The notes: a model not told the origin generated them from the letters alone. Positions 28,274-39,340 are shown, numbered from the stretch's first letter. The stretch is 64,000 bases of DNA from Photobacterium chitinilyticum (GCF_004104355.1 NZ_RJLM01000004.1:124001-188000), one strand, 5' to 3'. Translations and numbers: made by a program.

Positions 28274-29248
28274 TTAGTCAGGATTTCTTGCCACCATGAC
28301 GGCGCGTCTTGGGGCGGGGTAACCTTCTATCGTTTTATTTGGATTTTGCGGGTCCAAGTATTCAGGGAGTGAATTATTGGTCATCCAGTCAGTCGATCGC
28401 TGCTCGTCGGTCGTTGTGATACTTTCGTCGACAATCCGAACATCCACAAAGCCGCATTTTTCCATCCAAACTTTCAGCGCCTTTGCCGACGGGAAGAAGT
28501 AGACGTTGTGCATTTGCGCGTAGCGGCCAGTCGGGACCAACACGTCGTTTTCATCACCGTCGATAACCAGTGTTTCAAGAATGACTTCACCATCTTTGCG
28601 CAACTGATTTTTTAGCTGGATGATATGATCCAGCGGAGATCGGCGGTGGTATAGCACGCCCATGCTAAATACGGTGTCAAAGGCTTTCAGTTCTGGTAGT
28701 TGTTCTATACCTAGCGGCAGCAGGAAAGCACGACTATCCTGGCCCATCAGACGACGAATGGCTTCGAATTGGATCAGGAACAGGCTAGACGGATCAATGC
28801 CTACTGTTAGCTTTGCACCTTCTCCTAGCATCCGCCACATGTGATAACCATTACCGCAGCCCACATCGAGCACAGAACGGCCTTTTAGTGGCGAGATATG
28901 CGGCAGAACGCGATCCCACTTCCAGTCAGAGCGCCACTCGGTATCAATATGGATGCCGTGCATGTTGTACGGCCCTTTGCGCCATGGGTGAAGCAGACGA
29001 AGCAGGCTTTCCAGACGCTTTTGCTCGCCATTGGCAATACCGTCCTCATAGCGGACACTGACTTCGTTTTTAATATCGATGATATCCGGTTTGGCTGTCG
29101 GGAATTTTTGCAGGGCTCGCATCCAGCGACCCATGTCGCCATGCTCGGCAGCTTCCCAGTCACTTAGCTGTTTAGGCAGTGTATTTAGCCAGGGACGCAG
29201 AGTTTCGTGTTGGGCAATGAGTTGATAGAACTCAGAAAAACTAAACAT
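28274..29248 (-). CDS. cmoB: tRNA U34 carboxymethyltransferase
   Basis: 324 residues (E. coli CmoB 323). Uses carboxy-S-adenosylmethionine made by CmoA to convert 5-hydroxyuridine at tRNA position 34 to 5-carboxymethoxyuridine. The SAM-binding motif is [15 protein letters not shown]; other conserved blocks are [18 protein letters not shown]-like ([18 protein letters not shown]), [16 protein letters not shown] and [11 protein letters not shown]. The start at 29248 ([12 protein letters not shown]) is taken by alignment; the frame extends 63 codons further upstream into cmoA with unrelated composition. 16 bp behind cmoA. Confidence 0.96.
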   Translation of the reverse strand: MFSFSEFYQLIAQHETLRPWLNTLPKQLSDWEAAEHGDMGRWMRALQKFPTAKPDIIDIKNEVSVRYEDGIANGEQKRLESLLRLLHPWRKGPYNMHGIHIDTEWRSDWKWDRVLPHISPLKGRSVLDVGCGNGYHMWRMLGEGAKLTVGIDPSSLFLIQFEAIRRLMGQDSRAFLLPLGIEQLPELKAFDTVFSMGVLYHRRSPLDHIIQLKNQLRKDGEVILETLVIDGDENDVLVPTGRYAQMHNVYFFPSAKALKVWMEKCGFVDVRIVDESITTTDEQRSTDWMTNNSLPEYLDPQNPNKTIEGYPAPRRAVMVARNPD

Positions 29249-29264
29249 AGTGGAACGAAGTACC

Positions 29265-30038
<774 letters not shown>

Positions 30039-30075
30039 TCATATCAGGCGGTCCATCACCTCTGAAAGGCCGCGT

Positions 30076-30104
30076 ATTGTAGAGAAAATGCGGCCATTTG
30101 TCTT
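30076..30104 (-). promoter_or_regulatory. Probable cmoAB promoter
   Basis: Minus strand AAGACA (30104-30099), 17-bp spacer, TACAAT (30081-30076). The -10 is enclosed by a perfect 6-bp inverted repeat GGCCGC (30068-30073) and GCGGCC (30090-30095), which might be an operator or a hairpin. Confidence 0.5.
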
Positions 30105-30154
30105 TAGTGATTTGTGATTAGTTATATTGCCTGTTGTGGGAGACAGAGCCTTGG

Positions 30155-31054
30155 CTAGAGCAAGTCGAATTGCGGGCTAGCCTCTGCTTCAGGGGGAAGC
30201 CTGATATCTGGTAGCTGAGGTGACAGAGAGACTTGTTGCTGTAATTGTCGGTAAAGGCGTATTGCCAGCTCGGGGGCCTGATTGTTATCAGGCGTATGAA
30301 TAAACAGGTATGGCTGTTTGCCATCAGCCAGCCATGACGGCAGGCGTTTTAGCCAGTTGGCAAAGAAAGCATCATTACTGAGATCATCAGGATGACCGAT
30401 GAAGCGGATCATTGGATTGTTGGCTGTCGCAATGGCATGAACGGGTACGTGCGGTTTTTTTTGGTGGGCGTCAATCACCGCCTCGGAGGTCGGCGGGGCG
30501 GCAAATACCGGACGACTATCCATAATAATGCGATTGGCCTGCTGGTCGACAAGCAGCCGGTTCAGCGCTTTTTCTTCCTCACCCTTGGCAAAGAAAGCCG
30601 GATGGCGGACTTCGACCCCGAAGGTAAGGTGGGCGGGTAGCTTGCGGAGGAACTTTTCAAGGGCCGGTAATGCCTGCGGGCCGAAGTGGGCGGGAAGCTG
30701 GATTTTCCAGAGACCGGTTTTCAGCTCCAGCGGGCTCATAACCGTAAAGAAGTCAGCCAATAACTGATCGCAATGCATCAATTGGTTTTGGTGGGTGATA
30801 GTGGCCGGCAGTTTGAACGTAAAACGAAAATCATCCGGTGTTGCTTGGTGCCATTTTTTGACTGTCGTAATCGCCGGGGGGGCGTAGAAGGTTGTGTTGC
30901 CCTCGACGGTATCAAACACCTCTGCGTAGCGGGCGAGACGATCTCCTGTTTTGCAGCCGGTTCCATACAGACTTTGCTGCCAGTGATTGTGTGACCACAT
31001 CGCAAGGCCAAGCAGTAATGGTCGGGCAGGAGGTATCGGCATAATCAAACTCAT
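30155..31054 (-). CDS. yecE: DUF72 family protein YecE
   Basis: 299 residues, TIM-barrel-like DUF72 protein close to E. coli YecE: LGLAMWSHNHWQ, FDTVEGNTTFYAPP, DFRFTFKLPATITH, YGVEVRHPAFFAKGEEE-type and LDSRPV-type blocks (here TFGVEVRHPAFFAKGEEE and IMDSRPVFAA). No established function. The neighbourhood aspS / yecE / cmoAB is the same as in E. coli, although here yecE points away from aspS. An N-terminal stretch MSLIMPIPPARP precedes the family start, so the true start may be a few codons later (M5). Confidence 0.9.
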   Translation of the reverse strand: MSLIMPIPPARPLLLGLAMWSHNHWQQSLYGTGCKTGDRLARYAEVFDTVEGNTTFYAPPAITTVKKWHQATPDDFRFTFKLPATITHQNQLMHCDQLLADFFTVMSPLELKTGLWKIQLPAHFGPQALPALEKFLRKLPAHLTFGVEVRHPAFFAKGEEEKALNRLLVDQQANRIIMDSRPVFAAPPTSEAVIDAHQKKPHVPVHAIATANNPMIRFIGHPDDLSNDAFFANWLKRLPSWLADGKQPYLFIHTPDNNQAPELAIRLYRQLQQQVSLSPQLPDIRLPPEAEASPQFDLL

Positions 31055-31373
31055 GTATCTGATTGAAATTGAAGCGGCGGTTTATTCGCAATAAAACGCG
31101 TAAATGGCCCATTGTGAATAGTTTGTTTGCGACAGGTCAATCCTCGTTGCAAAAGAATAGAGGATTTTTGCTTGATTTCAGGTCGCGATTTTTCCTACAT
31201 TAACGTTTTTGCTTTATAATACCTCGTTATTTTTGTCTCTCGGCCAGTGTTAATCCTCTATTTTGGATAAAGATTGAGCAATTTGGGCCGGGATTGAATC
31301 AACCTGTGAAGGAAAGTGATTAGCAAGTCTAGTTCACCCGCAGGAAAGTAAGTAAACAGATCGGGAATTTCTT
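31055..31373 (+). promoter_or_regulatory. yecE-aspS divergent region with aspS -10 element
   Basis: 319-bp gap. A perfect TATAAT lies at 31215-31220, with TTCCTA (31192-31197) as a poor -35 at 17-bp spacing. If used, aspS has a leader of about 145 nt. I see no T-box or other recognised leader motif. Confidence 0.5.
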
Positions 31374-33170
31374 ATGCGCACCCAATATTGTGGTCACCTG
31401 AACAAGTCCCTAGCAGGGCAAACTGTAGAGTTATGCGGCTGGGTAAACCGTCGCCGTGATTTAGGCGGTCTAATTTTCGTTGATATGCGAGATCGTGAAG
31501 GTATTGTTCAGGTAGTCGTTGATCCGGATATGAAAGATGTATTCGAAGTGGCGAACCAACTGCGCAATGAATTCTGTATTCGCCTAACGGGTGAAGTACG
31601 TGCTCGTCCAGAAAGCCAAGTAAACAAAGACATGGCAACCGGCGAAGTTGAAATTTTGGCAACAGGCCTAGAAATTATCAACCGTTCTGACGTGCTACCA
31701 CTTGACTTCAACCAGAACAACACTGAAGAACAACGTCTGAAGTTCCGTTACCTGGACCTGCGTCGCCCTGAAATGAGTGACCGTATCAAGCTGCGTGCTA
31801 AAGCTTCAAGCTTTGTTCGTCGTTTCCTTGATGATAATGCGTTCCTGGACATCGAAACGCCGGTACTGACTAAAGCAACACCAGAAGGTGCTCGTGATTA
31901 CTTGGTACCAAGCCGTGTACATAAAGGTAGCTTCTATGCGCTACCACAATCACCGCAGCTATTTAAGCAGCTGCTGATGATGTCTGGCTTTGATCGTTAC
32001 TACCAGATTGTAAAATGTTTCCGTGATGAAGATCTACGTGCTGACCGTCAGCCTGAATTCACCCAGATCGATATCGAAACGTCATTCATGTCTGCTGAGC
32101 AGGTTCGTGGCGTGACTGAAACAATGATCACCGAAATGTGGAAAGAGCTACTGAACGTTGATCTTGGTGCATTCCCAATTATGCAGTTCGAAGAAGCGAT
32201 GCGTCGTTTTGGCTCGGACAAGCCTGACCTTCGTAACCCGCTAGAGCTAGTTGACGTTGCTGACATCCTGAAAGATGTTGAATTCAAAGTGTTCTCTGGC
32301 CCTGCAAACGACGAAAAAGGTCGCGTAGCGGTTATTCGCGTTCCGGGCGGTGCTTCACTGTCTCGTAAGCAAATTGATGAATACACCAAGTTCGTCGGTA
32401 TCTACGGTGCGAAAGGCCTTGCATGGATGAAGGTTAATGACCGTGCTGCGGGCCTTGAAGGTGTTCAGTCTCCGGTTGCTAAGTTCCTGAACGAAGATGT
32501 TGTTGCGGCTATCCTAGATCGCACTCAGGCGGAAACTGGCGATATCATCCTATTCGGTGCTGACAGCAAGCGCGTGGTAACTGAAGCGATGGGAGCACTG
32601 CGTCTGAAGCTGGGTGAAGATCTAGAACTGACAGACATGTCTGCTTGGAAACCGCTTTGGGTTATCGACTTCCCGATGTTCGAAGAAGACGACGAAGGCA
32701 ACCTTCATGCAATGCACCACCCATTCACATCACCACTTGGTGTGTCAGCTGAAGAGCTAGCAGCTAATCCTGCAGCGGCGAACTCCAATGCATACGATAT
32801 GGTTATCAACGGCTATGAAGTTGGTGGTGGTTCTGTTCGTATTCACAATGCAGAAATGCAAACAGCAGTATTTAGTATTTTGGGTATTGAGGAAGACGAG
32901 CAAAAAGCGAAATTCGGTTTCCTACTTGAAGCATTGAAGTACGGTACGCCACCGCACGCTGGCCTGGCATTCGGTCTTGACCGTTTGGTGATGCTGCTGT
33001 GTGGAACAGACAACATTCGTGACGTTATTGCATTCCCTAAAACAACAGCGGCTTCTTGCCTGTTGACGAATGCACCAAGCCTTGCAAACCCGGCATCGCT
33101 TGAAGAGTTATCTATCGCTGTTGCGATTGCTCAAAAAGAAGATAAGAAAGAACAAGCTGACGAAGCTTAA
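31374..33170 (+). CDS. aspS: Aspartyl-tRNA synthetase
   Basis: Class IIb synthetase, 598 residues (E. coli 590). N-terminal OB-fold anticodon domain (1-105; [39 protein letters not shown]), class II core with [30 protein letters not shown] and [18 protein letters not shown], a bacterial GAD insertion (about 300-400) and motif 3 [12 protein letters not shown] near 530. Charges tRNA-Asp. Has its own terminator ahead of yebC. Confidence 0.98.
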   Translation: MRTQYCGHLNKSLAGQTVELCGWVNRRRDLGGLIFVDMRDREGIVQVVVDPDMKDVFEVANQLRNEFCIRLTGEVRARPESQVNKDMATGEVEILATGLEIINRSDVLPLDFNQNNTEEQRLKFRYLDLRRPEMSDRIKLRAKASSFVRRFLDDNAFLDIETPVLTKATPEGARDYLVPSRVHKGSFYALPQSPQLFKQLLMMSGFDRYYQIVKCFRDEDLRADRQPEFTQIDIETSFMSAEQVRGVTETMITEMWKELLNVDLGAFPIMQFEEAMRRFGSDKPDLRNPLELVDVADILKDVEFKVFSGPANDEKGRVAVIRVPGGASLSRKQIDEYTKFVGIYGAKGLAWMKVNDRAAGLEGVQSPVAKFLNEDVVAAILDRTQAETGDIILFGADSKRVVTEAMGALRLKLGEDLELTDMSAWKPLWVIDFPMFEEDDEGNLHAMHHPFTSPLGVSAEELAANPAAANSNAYDMVINGYEVGGGSVRIHNAEMQTAVFSILGIEEDEQKAKFGFLLEALKYGTPPHAGLAFGLDRLVMLLCGTDNIRDVIAFPKTTAASCLLTNAPSLANPASLEELSIAVAIAQKEDKKEQADEA

Positions 33171-33180
33171 TCGCAGCATT

Positions 33181-33220
33181 AGCTGATCAGACCGCTATAG
33201 GTTTGATCAGCTTTTTTATT
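33181..33220 (+). terminator. aspS terminator
   Basis: Stem AGCTGATCA / TGATCAGCT with a 14-nt loop, then T6. Confidence 0.85.
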
Positions 33221-33264
33221 TGTGAAACTCACGCCTTAAGGCGTATTAGAATTCGGAGTAGATC

Positions 33265-34008
33265 ATGGCAGGCCATAGTAAATTCGCCAATATCAAACAC
33301 CGTAAAGCAGCACAGGATTCTAAGCGAGGTAAGATTTTTACCAAGCTGATTCGTGAAATTGTCGTTGCTGCCAAAGAAGGCGGCGCAGAGCCTGAAAACA
33401 ACCCTCGCTTGCGTGCAGCGGTTGATAAAGCGCTGTCAAATAACATGACGCGCGACACCATCAACCGTGCAGTTAGCCGCGGTGCGGGTGGTGAAGGCGA
33501 CGAAGGCGTTGAAACTGTTATCTACGAAGGTTACGGTCCGGCAGGTACGGCTGTTATGGTTGAGTGTATGACAGACAACCGTAATCGTACTGTCTCTGGT
33601 GTGCGTCACGCATTTAGCAAGGCTGGTGGCAACCTGGGAACAGACGGTAGCGTAAGTTACCTTTTCGACAAAAAAGGTGTGATTTCTTACGCACCGGGAC
33701 TGGATGAAGACAGCATCATGGAAGCGGCGCTAGAAGGCGGTGCTGACGACGTTGAAACCAATGATGATGGTTCAATCGACGTGTACACCACACCTGCTGA
33801 TTTTGGTTCGGTGAAGGATGCGTTGGATGCAGCTGGCTTTGACGCTGCGAATGCAGAAGTGACTTTGGTTCCTTCAACCAAAGCGGATCTTGATGCAGGT
33901 ACCGCCCCTAAGCTACTGCGCCTGATTGATGCGCTAGAAGATCTTGATGATGTTCAGGAAGTCTACCATAACGGTGACATCTCTGATGAGGTTGCCGCTC
34001 AGCTATAA
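33265..34008 (+). CDS. yebC: YebC/PmpR-family protein (TACO1-like)
   Basis: 247 residues, starts [20 protein letters not shown] with GGAG 7 bases upstream. Conserved blocks [33 protein letters not shown] and [17 protein letters not shown] identify the YebC family. Once described as a DNA-binding regulator; recent work on the family supports a role on the ribosome resolving stalls at proline stretches. Precedes ruvC by 52 bp, the same pairing as in E. coli, and is probably co-transcribed with it. Confidence 0.96.
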   Translation: MAGHSKFANIKHRKAAQDSKRGKIFTKLIREIVVAAKEGGAEPENNPRLRAAVDKALSNNMTRDTINRAVSRGAGGEGDEGVETVIYEGYGPAGTAVMVECMTDNRNRTVSGVRHAFSKAGGNLGTDGSVSYLFDKKGVISYAPGLDEDSIMEAALEGGADDVETNDDGSIDVYTTPADFGSVKDALDAAGFDAANAEVTLVPSTKADLDAGTAPKLLRLIDALEDLDDVQEVYHNGDISDEVAAQL

Positions 34009-34060
34009 GCTTATAAGAGCTCGATGCATGCGCAGCTTCCTTGCAAAGGAGTATGACTGA

Positions 34061-34582
34061 ATGTCAGTCATTTTAGGGATTGACCCCGGCTCGCGGATCA
34101 CCGGTTATGGTGTGATTCGGCAAGTTGGGAGAAACCTCGAGTATCTCGGCAGCGGGTGCATTCGTACCTCTGTCGACGATATCCCCGGCCGGTTAAAACA
34201 GATTTATGCCGGTGTCTCAGAAGTTATCACCCAGTTCCAGCCTGATTTTTTTGCTATTGAAGAAGTCTTCATGGGTAAGAACGCCAGTTCGGCGCTCAAG
34301 CTAGGCCAGGCACGCGGTAGTGCCATTGTTGCTGCCGTGAATGCAGACTTGCCTGTGAGCGAGTATGCAGCAAGGCTGATCAAACAGGCGGTTGTAGGCA
34401 GCGGTGGTGCCGATAAGGCTCAGGTGCAGCACATGGTGTGCTCGGTATTGAAACTGCCGGGCAAGCCTCAGGCGGATGCCGCCGATGCGTTGGCCGTGGC
34501 GATTTGCCATGCCCATACGCATAAGACATTGATAGCGATGGCTGGCCAGGCAAGAGGCGCACGTCGTGGACGTTATCGATAA
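34061..34582 (+). CDS. ruvC: Crossover junction endodeoxyribonuclease RuvC
   Basis: 173 residues; resolves Holliday junctions as a dimer guided by RuvAB. Catalytic acids can be placed at D8 ([12 protein letters not shown]), E67 (FAIEEVF), D139 and D142 ([11 protein letters not shown]). Ribosome site AAAGGAG upstream. Followed by a perfect bidirectional terminator, so it is transcriptionally separate from ruvAB, as in E. coli. Confidence 0.98.
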   Translation: MSVILGIDPGSRITGYGVIRQVGRNLEYLGSGCIRTSVDDIPGRLKQIYAGVSEVITQFQPDFFAIEEVFMGKNASSALKLGQARGSAIVAAVNADLPVSEYAARLIKQAVVGSGGADKAQVQHMVCSVLKLPGKPQADAADALAVAICHAHTHKTLIAMAGQARGARRGRYR

Positions 34583-34642
34583 TGTCCGATGTTACAATGT
34601 TTTATAATTATGCGCCTATGGTTGCATAGTGATACGTTGATC

Positions 34643-34669
34643 AAAAAAGCAGCCATTGGCTGCTTTTTT
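34643..34669. terminator. Terminator after ruvC
   Basis: Perfect stem AAAAAAGCAGCC / GGCTGCTTTTTT with ATT loop; symmetrical, so it can work on either strand. Confidence 0.92.
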
Positions 34670-34749
34670 CTTTTGTTAATGTATTGTTTAGTGGCATATA
34701 TTGATCAGAGGTCATATAAGCGATGACACTCTTGATAAGGATATGATAA

Positions 34750-36213
34750 ATGACCCCACTGGCGATATGGCGAACCTTGTTTTTGCCGTCTTCGCATAGC
34801 TGGCAGGGAGAACATGCCCGCTATGTCGATACTCTTCTATTCTTCACCCTGCTGTCCTTTTTTGTTGGGTGTTACAGCTTAATCAAATGGTTTAATCATG
34901 ATCACTCTCTGCTAGTGATGACCTCGGCTTTGCTCATCGGTTGCGAGCTCATGGCCGGGGTTATTTTGCGTTTGGTTCGTTCCCCGGATCTGGCGTTGAA
35001 CATCGGTTTCTTCGGCATGGTTGCTCATGCAATAAATATCGTTTATCAGAGTGGCGGCATTGTGGTATCGACGCAGTCATTTTGGATGCCGCTACTGATC
35101 ATAGCTTGTTTTCTTGCCGCCAAGCCGCTTATGGCCGCGCTGTGGAGTCTCTTTGTGGTTATTGCTTCTGCCTGGATGATCAACCTGCACCTCTCCGGTT
35201 ACCCATTCCCGCAGTTGGAACTCACCGGTTCAGCTGCCGCTGCAGAAGTGTGGTCAGGCATGCTATTGCCGCTGGTCGTTATTGGCATTGCGCAGGCTTA
35301 TACCGTTAGGCAGCGACAGTCGGCAATTCAAACTTCTGAACAGGCACAGCAATCGAGCCAGCAGCTTGCCGAGCAGGCCCAGCAGGGTGAACAGCAGCTA
35401 TCAGCTGTGCTTGAACAGGCCAATGATAATGCCGGGCAACTCGGCCAAGTCGCCGAACAGCTAGAGTTACAATCGACCAGCTTGCACCAACAAGTAACCG
35501 ATTTGAACCTAAATTGTGAGACTCAGGCCAGTGCAGCAGAGCAGATGAGCCAGCAGCTGGTAGAGATGACATCAGGGATCGATGAGTCAGATCGGTTTGT
35601 GAGCGAGCTGAAAACCCGAAGTGAAACTATCCGTGCTCAGGCGGAGGAGAGCTCTGCCTCGCTGAGTGCGTCTACCGAGGCGATAGCCCAAATACTCAGC
35701 AGTAACGCAGAGATCATGACGGTGGCAGATTTAATTACCTCAGTGGCTGAGCAGACCAACTTGCTGGCACTTAATGCCGCGATTGAAGCGGCACGGGCTG
35801 GTGATCAGGGGCGGGGTTTCGCCGTGGTCGCGGATCAGGTTCGTGAACTGTCGTCCAAAAGTAATAGCTCGGCAGTGGAAATCCGTGCTCTGTTGGATAA
35901 AAGCCGGCAAGAGGTACAGCATGGCCAGGCGGTTATTGAGGCCAGTGCGGCAGTGCTGTCGGGGATCATTGAGCAGGTCAGCAGTATTTCTGGCGACGTA
36001 AAACAGTTGGCGGGAATCATGGGCAATCAGGTCCATGCTCTGAAAGAGCTCAGCACAGCCAGTCGCGAAGTGGCAAATGGAGTCGTGGAGACTAACCAAG
36101 TTTCTGATTCGGTAGCAACTCAGGGAGCCCAGTTGGCCGAGCAGGTTGAAACCCTCAAGGCACTGGCAGACAGCCTTAATGCCGTGGTATCTGCCAAGGC
36201 GCATTCACACTGA
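34750..36213 (+). CDS. Methyl-accepting chemotaxis protein with six-helix membrane domain and no periplasmic sensor
   Basis: 487 residues. Six hydrophobic segments (about 28-47, 54-73, 82-99, 111-129, 130-147, 167-184) with short loops replace the usual periplasmic ligand domain; the cytoplasmic part is a long coiled coil (Gln-rich from 187) with the signalling hairpin [37 protein letters not shown]-type core (E-A-A-R-A-G-D-Q). No obvious HAMP domain. The ligand or signal would have to be sensed in or near the membrane. It lies between ruvC and ruvAB with AAGGAT upstream of its start. No CheW-binding pentapeptide-type tail is seen. Confidence 0.88.
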   Translation: MTPLAIWRTLFLPSSHSWQGEHARYVDTLLFFTLLSFFVGCYSLIKWFNHDHSLLVMTSALLIGCELMAGVILRLVRSPDLALNIGFFGMVAHAINIVYQSGGIVVSTQSFWMPLLIIACFLAAKPLMAALWSLFVVIASAWMINLHLSGYPFPQLELTGSAAAAEVWSGMLLPLVVIGIAQAYTVRQRQSAIQTSEQAQQSSQQLAEQAQQGEQQLSAVLEQANDNAGQLGQVAEQLELQSTSLHQQVTDLNLNCETQASAAEQMSQQLVEMTSGIDESDRFVSELKTRSETIRAQAEESSASLSASTEAIAQILSSNAEIMTVADLITSVAEQTNLLALNAAIEAARAGDQGRGFAVVADQVRELSSKSNSSAVEIRALLDKSRQEVQHGQAVIEASAAVLSGIIEQVSSISGDVKQLAGIMGNQVHALKELSTASREVANGVVETNQVSDSVATQGAQLAEQVETLKALADSLNAVVSAKAHSH

Positions 36214-36242
36214 TATCCCCATCGAGATAACCTAAAAAAGAG

Positions 36243-36258
36243 CTGGATATATATCCAG
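36243..36258. promoter_or_regulatory. LexA (SOS) box upstream of ruvAB
   Basis: CTGGATATATATCCAG fits the invariant CTG-N10-CAG of the gammaproteobacterial SOS box and, from memory, differs from the E. coli ruvA operator only in the AT centre. It is embedded in a perfect 28-bp palindrome (36237-36264) and lies 51 bp before the ruvA start. The same palindrome could make a hairpin at the end of the preceding chemoreceptor gene, but the tract after it (TTTACTATCC) is a poor U run. Confidence 0.8.
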
Positions 36259-36308
36259 CTCTTTACTATCCTAAAGCCTATTTTCTGAATCAATAAAGAG
36301 ATGTTGCT

Positions 36309-36929
36309 GTGATTGGCCGACTACGTGGAACCATTTTAGAAAAACAACCGCCTGAAGTTTTGCTTGAGGTCGGCGGCATTGGCTATGAAGTGCAGATGCC
36401 GATGAGTTGTTTTTATGAGCTACCGGAAGTTGGCCAGGAAGCGGTGATCTCTACTCACTTTATCGTCCGTGAAGATGCCCAGCTACTGTATGGTTTTAAC
36501 AAAAAAAGTGAGCGCGAATTATTTCGCGAGGTCATAAAAGCCAACGGTGTCGGGCCAAAGCTGGGGTTGGCAATTTTGTCGGCGATGACGGCCGGCCAGT
36601 TTGTTCTGAGTGTCGAAAATGAAGATATCACGACCTTGGTGAAGATCCCGGGTGTGGGTAAGAAAACAGCTGAACGCCTGGTGGTCGAAATGAAAGACCG
36701 CCTGAAAGGCTGGGGCGAAGGTGATCTCTTTACTCCGGCATCAGATGCTGCCGCATCGAATGTGCCGGCTGAGAACCATTCAGCCGCATGCGCCGAAGAC
36801 GAGGCAGTCAGTGCGTTGATTGCGCTGGGCTATAAGCCTCAGCAGGCATCGAAAGTGATCTCTCAGATAGCACAGCCGGATATGACCAGTGAAGCGATGA
36901 TCCGCGATGCACTGCGTTCGATGGTTTAA
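36309..36929 (+). CDS. ruvA: Holliday junction branch migration protein RuvA
   Basis: 206 residues, GTG start ([20 protein letters not shown]) with AAAGAG upstream. N-terminal OB fold, central helix-hairpin-helix domain ([38 protein letters not shown]) and a C-terminal UBA-like domain ([19 protein letters not shown]) that contacts RuvB. The tetramer binds four-way junctions. First gene of ruvAB behind a LexA box, so DNA damage induction is expected. Confidence 0.97.
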   Translation: MIGRLRGTILEKQPPEVLLEVGGIGYEVQMPMSCFYELPEVGQEAVISTHFIVREDAQLLYGFNKKSERELFREVIKANGVGPKLGLAILSAMTAGQFVLSVENEDITTLVKIPGVGKKTAERLVVEMKDRLKGWGEGDLFTPASDAAASNVPAENHSAACAEDEAVSALIALGYKPQQASKVISQIAQPDMTSEAMIRDALRSMV

Positions 36930-36942
36930 GGTGTGATCTCCC

Positions 36943-37959
36943 ATGATTGAAGCAGACCGACTCGTATCAAATGATTTTCCGGTAAGTCGCGAAGATGACA
37001 TCATCGATCGCGCTATTCGCCCCAAGTTACTGGATGATTACCAAGGCCAGGATCATGTTCGTGATCAGATGGAAATCTTTATCAAAGCGGCCAGGCTGCG
37101 TGACGAAGCCCTGGATCATTTATTAATTTTTGGCCCTCCAGGCCTGGGTAAAACCACGTTGGCAAATATTGTTGCCAACGAGATGGGGGTGAGCATCCGT
37201 ACGACCTCCGGTCCAGTATTGGAAAAGGCCGGCGACCTGGCGGCATTGCTGACTAACCTTGAAGAAAACGATGTACTTTTCATTGATGAGATCCACCGTT
37301 TGAGTCCACAGGTGGAAGAAGTCCTGTATCCGGCGATGGAGGACTACCAGCTGGATATCATGATTGGTGAAGGACCGGCGGCACGCTCAATTAAAATTGA
37401 TTTGCCGCCGTTTACTTTGATAGGGGCCACCACACGAGCAGGTTCACTGACCTCGCCGCTGCGCGACCGTTTCGGCATCACCCAGCGCCTTGAGTATTAT
37501 AAGGTTGACGATCTGAAAGACATCGTTCGACGCAGTGCGAGTTGCCTAGGTCTGTCGATGGAAGAAGCTGGTGCGATGGAGATGGCGATGCGCGCCCGCG
37601 GTACGCCACGTATAGCCAACCGCTTGTTACGCCGTGTTCGTGACTATGCCGAGGTCAAAGGGAATGGTCATATATGCCCGGACATCGCAGCCAAGGCATT
37701 GGATATGCTGGATGTCGATAGCAGTGGCTTTGACTATATGGACCGCAAGCTGTTGATGGCAATTATCGATAAGTTCATGGGCGGCCCAGTTGGACTGGAT
37801 AACCTGGCTGCCGCGATTGGCGAAGAAAAAGACACCATAGAAGATGTGCTTGAGCCGTATCTGATCCAGCAAGGATTTTTGCAACGGACCCCTCGGGGAC
37901 GTATTGCCACCCATCGTGCCTACTTGCATTTTGGCTTGGATTTGCCCGAAGCACGTTAA
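36943..37959 (+). CDS. ruvB: Holliday junction branch migration ATPase RuvB
   Basis: 338 residues (E. coli 336). AAA+ motor driving branch migration: Walker A GPPGLGKT at 64-71, Walker B FIDEIHRL, sensor region [18 protein letters not shown], and a C-terminal winged helix ([17 protein letters not shown]). 13 bp after ruvA. Followed by a strong terminator. Confidence 0.98.
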   Translation: MIEADRLVSNDFPVSREDDIIDRAIRPKLLDDYQGQDHVRDQMEIFIKAARLRDEALDHLLIFGPPGLGKTTLANIVANEMGVSIRTTSGPVLEKAGDLAALLTNLEENDVLFIDEIHRLSPQVEEVLYPAMEDYQLDIMIGEGPAARSIKIDLPPFTLIGATTRAGSLTSPLRDRFGITQRLEYYKVDDLKDIVRRSASCLGLSMEEAGAMEMAMRARGTPRIANRLLRRVRDYAEVKGNGHICPDIAAKALDMLDVDSSGFDYMDRKLLMAIIDKFMGGPVGLDNLAAAIGEEKDTIEDVLEPYLIQQGFLQRTPRGRIATHRAYLHFGLDLPEAR

Positions 37960-37987
37960 GCATGCCATGTTGCTTGGTTGTATATAT

Positions 37988-38019
37988 AAAAACGAGGCCA
38001 ATCTGGCCTCGTTTTTTTT
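37988..38019. terminator. ruvAB terminator
   Basis: Stem AAAAACGAGGCC / GGCCTCGTTTTT with a 5-nt loop, T8 tract. Confidence 0.93.
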
Positions 38020-38113
38020 ATTCAGCCTATGGAGTAATATTCCACACGAAAAGAAGTTCATGGGAGAATTTCTCCAAATAAACCAGCGTTATCCGATAGC
38101 CAGAGGTAGAAGG

Positions 38114-38932
38114 ATGGTTACGAAACATATTCCGACAAGATCAGGGAAAGTGCTTGATATGATGGGGAGCCTGCATGAAAGTCTGACTCCGTCCGCAAGA
38201 CGCATCTCTGACTTTGTCCTGGCCAGCCCTGCAGAAGTCACCAAGTTGTCTATCGCCGAGTTGTCACGCACGGCCAATGTTGGTGAGGCAACGATTATTC
38301 GATTTTGTCGTACGCTTGGATTCAAGGGTTTTCAGGATTTTAAGATGGAGCTGGCGATTGAACTCTCCTTTCTGAACCAGAACCAGAAATCCATACTCGA
38401 TACAGATGTTACGCCCGAAGATGACGCCGAGCAGATAGGGAAGAAGCTGCAAAATACAATAAACAGCGTACTAGCGGAAACGCTTAATTTACTTAATTTT
38501 GAAACACTAGAGATAGTGGCAGAGCAGATCCGCTCATCACGAGGCGTTTATTTTTTTGGTGTTGGTTCCTCGGGAATCACTGCTGAAGATGCCAAGAATA
38601 AGTTTATGCGGATTGGCTATAATGTGGATGCCCTGACCAGCAATCATTTTATGTATATGAAGGCAGCGCTATTGCAACCTGGTGATCTGGCCATTGGTAT
38701 CAGTTATTCGGGTAGCTCGGCCGAGACAGCAAAAGCACTTCAGTTGGCGAGAGCGTCGGGAGCTAAGACGGTTGCACTAACGCACAACCCGTGTTCAACC
38801 ATTAGCCAGTATGCCGATTGGGTGCTGGTGAACGGAAAGCATCAGGGTAAATTACAGGAGGAGTCCATTGGAGCTAAGATATCTCAGCTATTTGTGCTGG
38901 ATTTAATCTACACCTTGCTGGTGGAAGCATGA
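38114..38932 (+). CDS. MurR/RpiR-family transcriptional regulator
   Basis: 272 residues: N-terminal HTH_6 DNA-binding domain (about 1-80; LTPSARRISDFVLASP, AELSRTANVGEATIIRFCRTLGFKGFQDFK) and a C-terminal SIS sugar-phosphate-binding domain (about 115-250; GVYFFGVGSSGITAEDA, GISYSGSSAETAKAL, ALTHNPCSTIS). Regulators of this type respond to phosphosugars, for example hexosamine, MurNAc-6-P or KDG-6-P. It is not HexR by sequence. The target is not evident: no sugar genes are adjacent. Start chosen at 38114 (AGAGG seven bases upstream); an in-frame ATG at 38060 is possible. Confidence 0.85.
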   Translation: MVTKHIPTRSGKVLDMMGSLHESLTPSARRISDFVLASPAEVTKLSIAELSRTANVGEATIIRFCRTLGFKGFQDFKMELAIELSFLNQNQKSILDTDVTPEDDAEQIGKKLQNTINSVLAETLNLLNFETLEIVAEQIRSSRGVYFFGVGSSGITAEDAKNKFMRIGYNVDALTSNHFMYMKAALLQPGDLAIGISYSGSSAETAKALQLARASGAKTVALTHNPCSTISQYADWVLVNGKHQGKLQEESIGAKISQLFVLDLIYTLLVEA

Positions 38933-38988
38933 AATGAGATTGCTGATTGCAGCAATAGAGGCGTTAAAACCACATAAGCAAATGTAGT

Positions 38989-39018
38989 AAAAAACGAGGC
39001 GCGAAGGCCTCGTTTTTT
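38989..39018. terminator. Bidirectional terminator between the RpiR gene and the minus-strand small ORF
   Basis: AAAACGAGGC / GCCTCGTTTT with a 6-nt loop; T6 on the plus strand and T6 on the minus strand. Its stem nearly repeats that of the ruvAB terminator. Confidence 0.9.
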
Positions 39019-39162
39019 GTTTTTGCTATTCCCAGAGCATATTAATCGTTTAACTTTTTCCTGTTCCGTTTACATAACATTGACATATCAAACAATGATG
39101 ATGAGCGCTTCAATATTGGCAAAGTTACTTAACGTCGATTAATGGGGTGTTTTTAGCACATT

Positions 39163-39237
39163 TTAGTGATTGTTTTTGTACAATTCAGCAAAGCTTGGTT
39201 GGTAAAGGGCAATCACTTTTTCAATAATACGAGCCAT
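39163..39237 (-). CDS. Candidate 24-residue small protein
   Basis: Not recognised. ATG at 39237, stop TAA at 39165-39163. Starts MARIIEKVIALYQPSF and ends KNNH; an amphipathic helix (ARIIEKVIALY) followed by a polar tail, with no membrane segment. What supports it as a gene is the signal set around it: ribosome site AGGAAG five bases before ATG, a perfect TATAAT 104 bp upstream on the same strand, and a strong terminator with a U6 tract downstream at 39018-38989. No overlap with any other gene. Alternative: the transcript is a small regulatory RNA and the peptide is incidental. Confidence 0.55.
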   Translation of the reverse strand: MARIIEKVIALYQPSFAELYKNNH

Positions 39238-39340
39238 AACTACTTCCTCAATCTAAAATAAATCTGACAGGGAAACAGCTTACAACCCACCTAAAAGACA
39301 TCTTTTACTGTCTGGGCGGCTTAATCTGTTTCTGACGCTG

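Noticed and set aside
36237-36264. Simple terminator of the chemoreceptor gene
   Set aside because: The core fits an SOS box before ruvA and the following U run is poor; kept as a regulatory site with the terminator role secondary.
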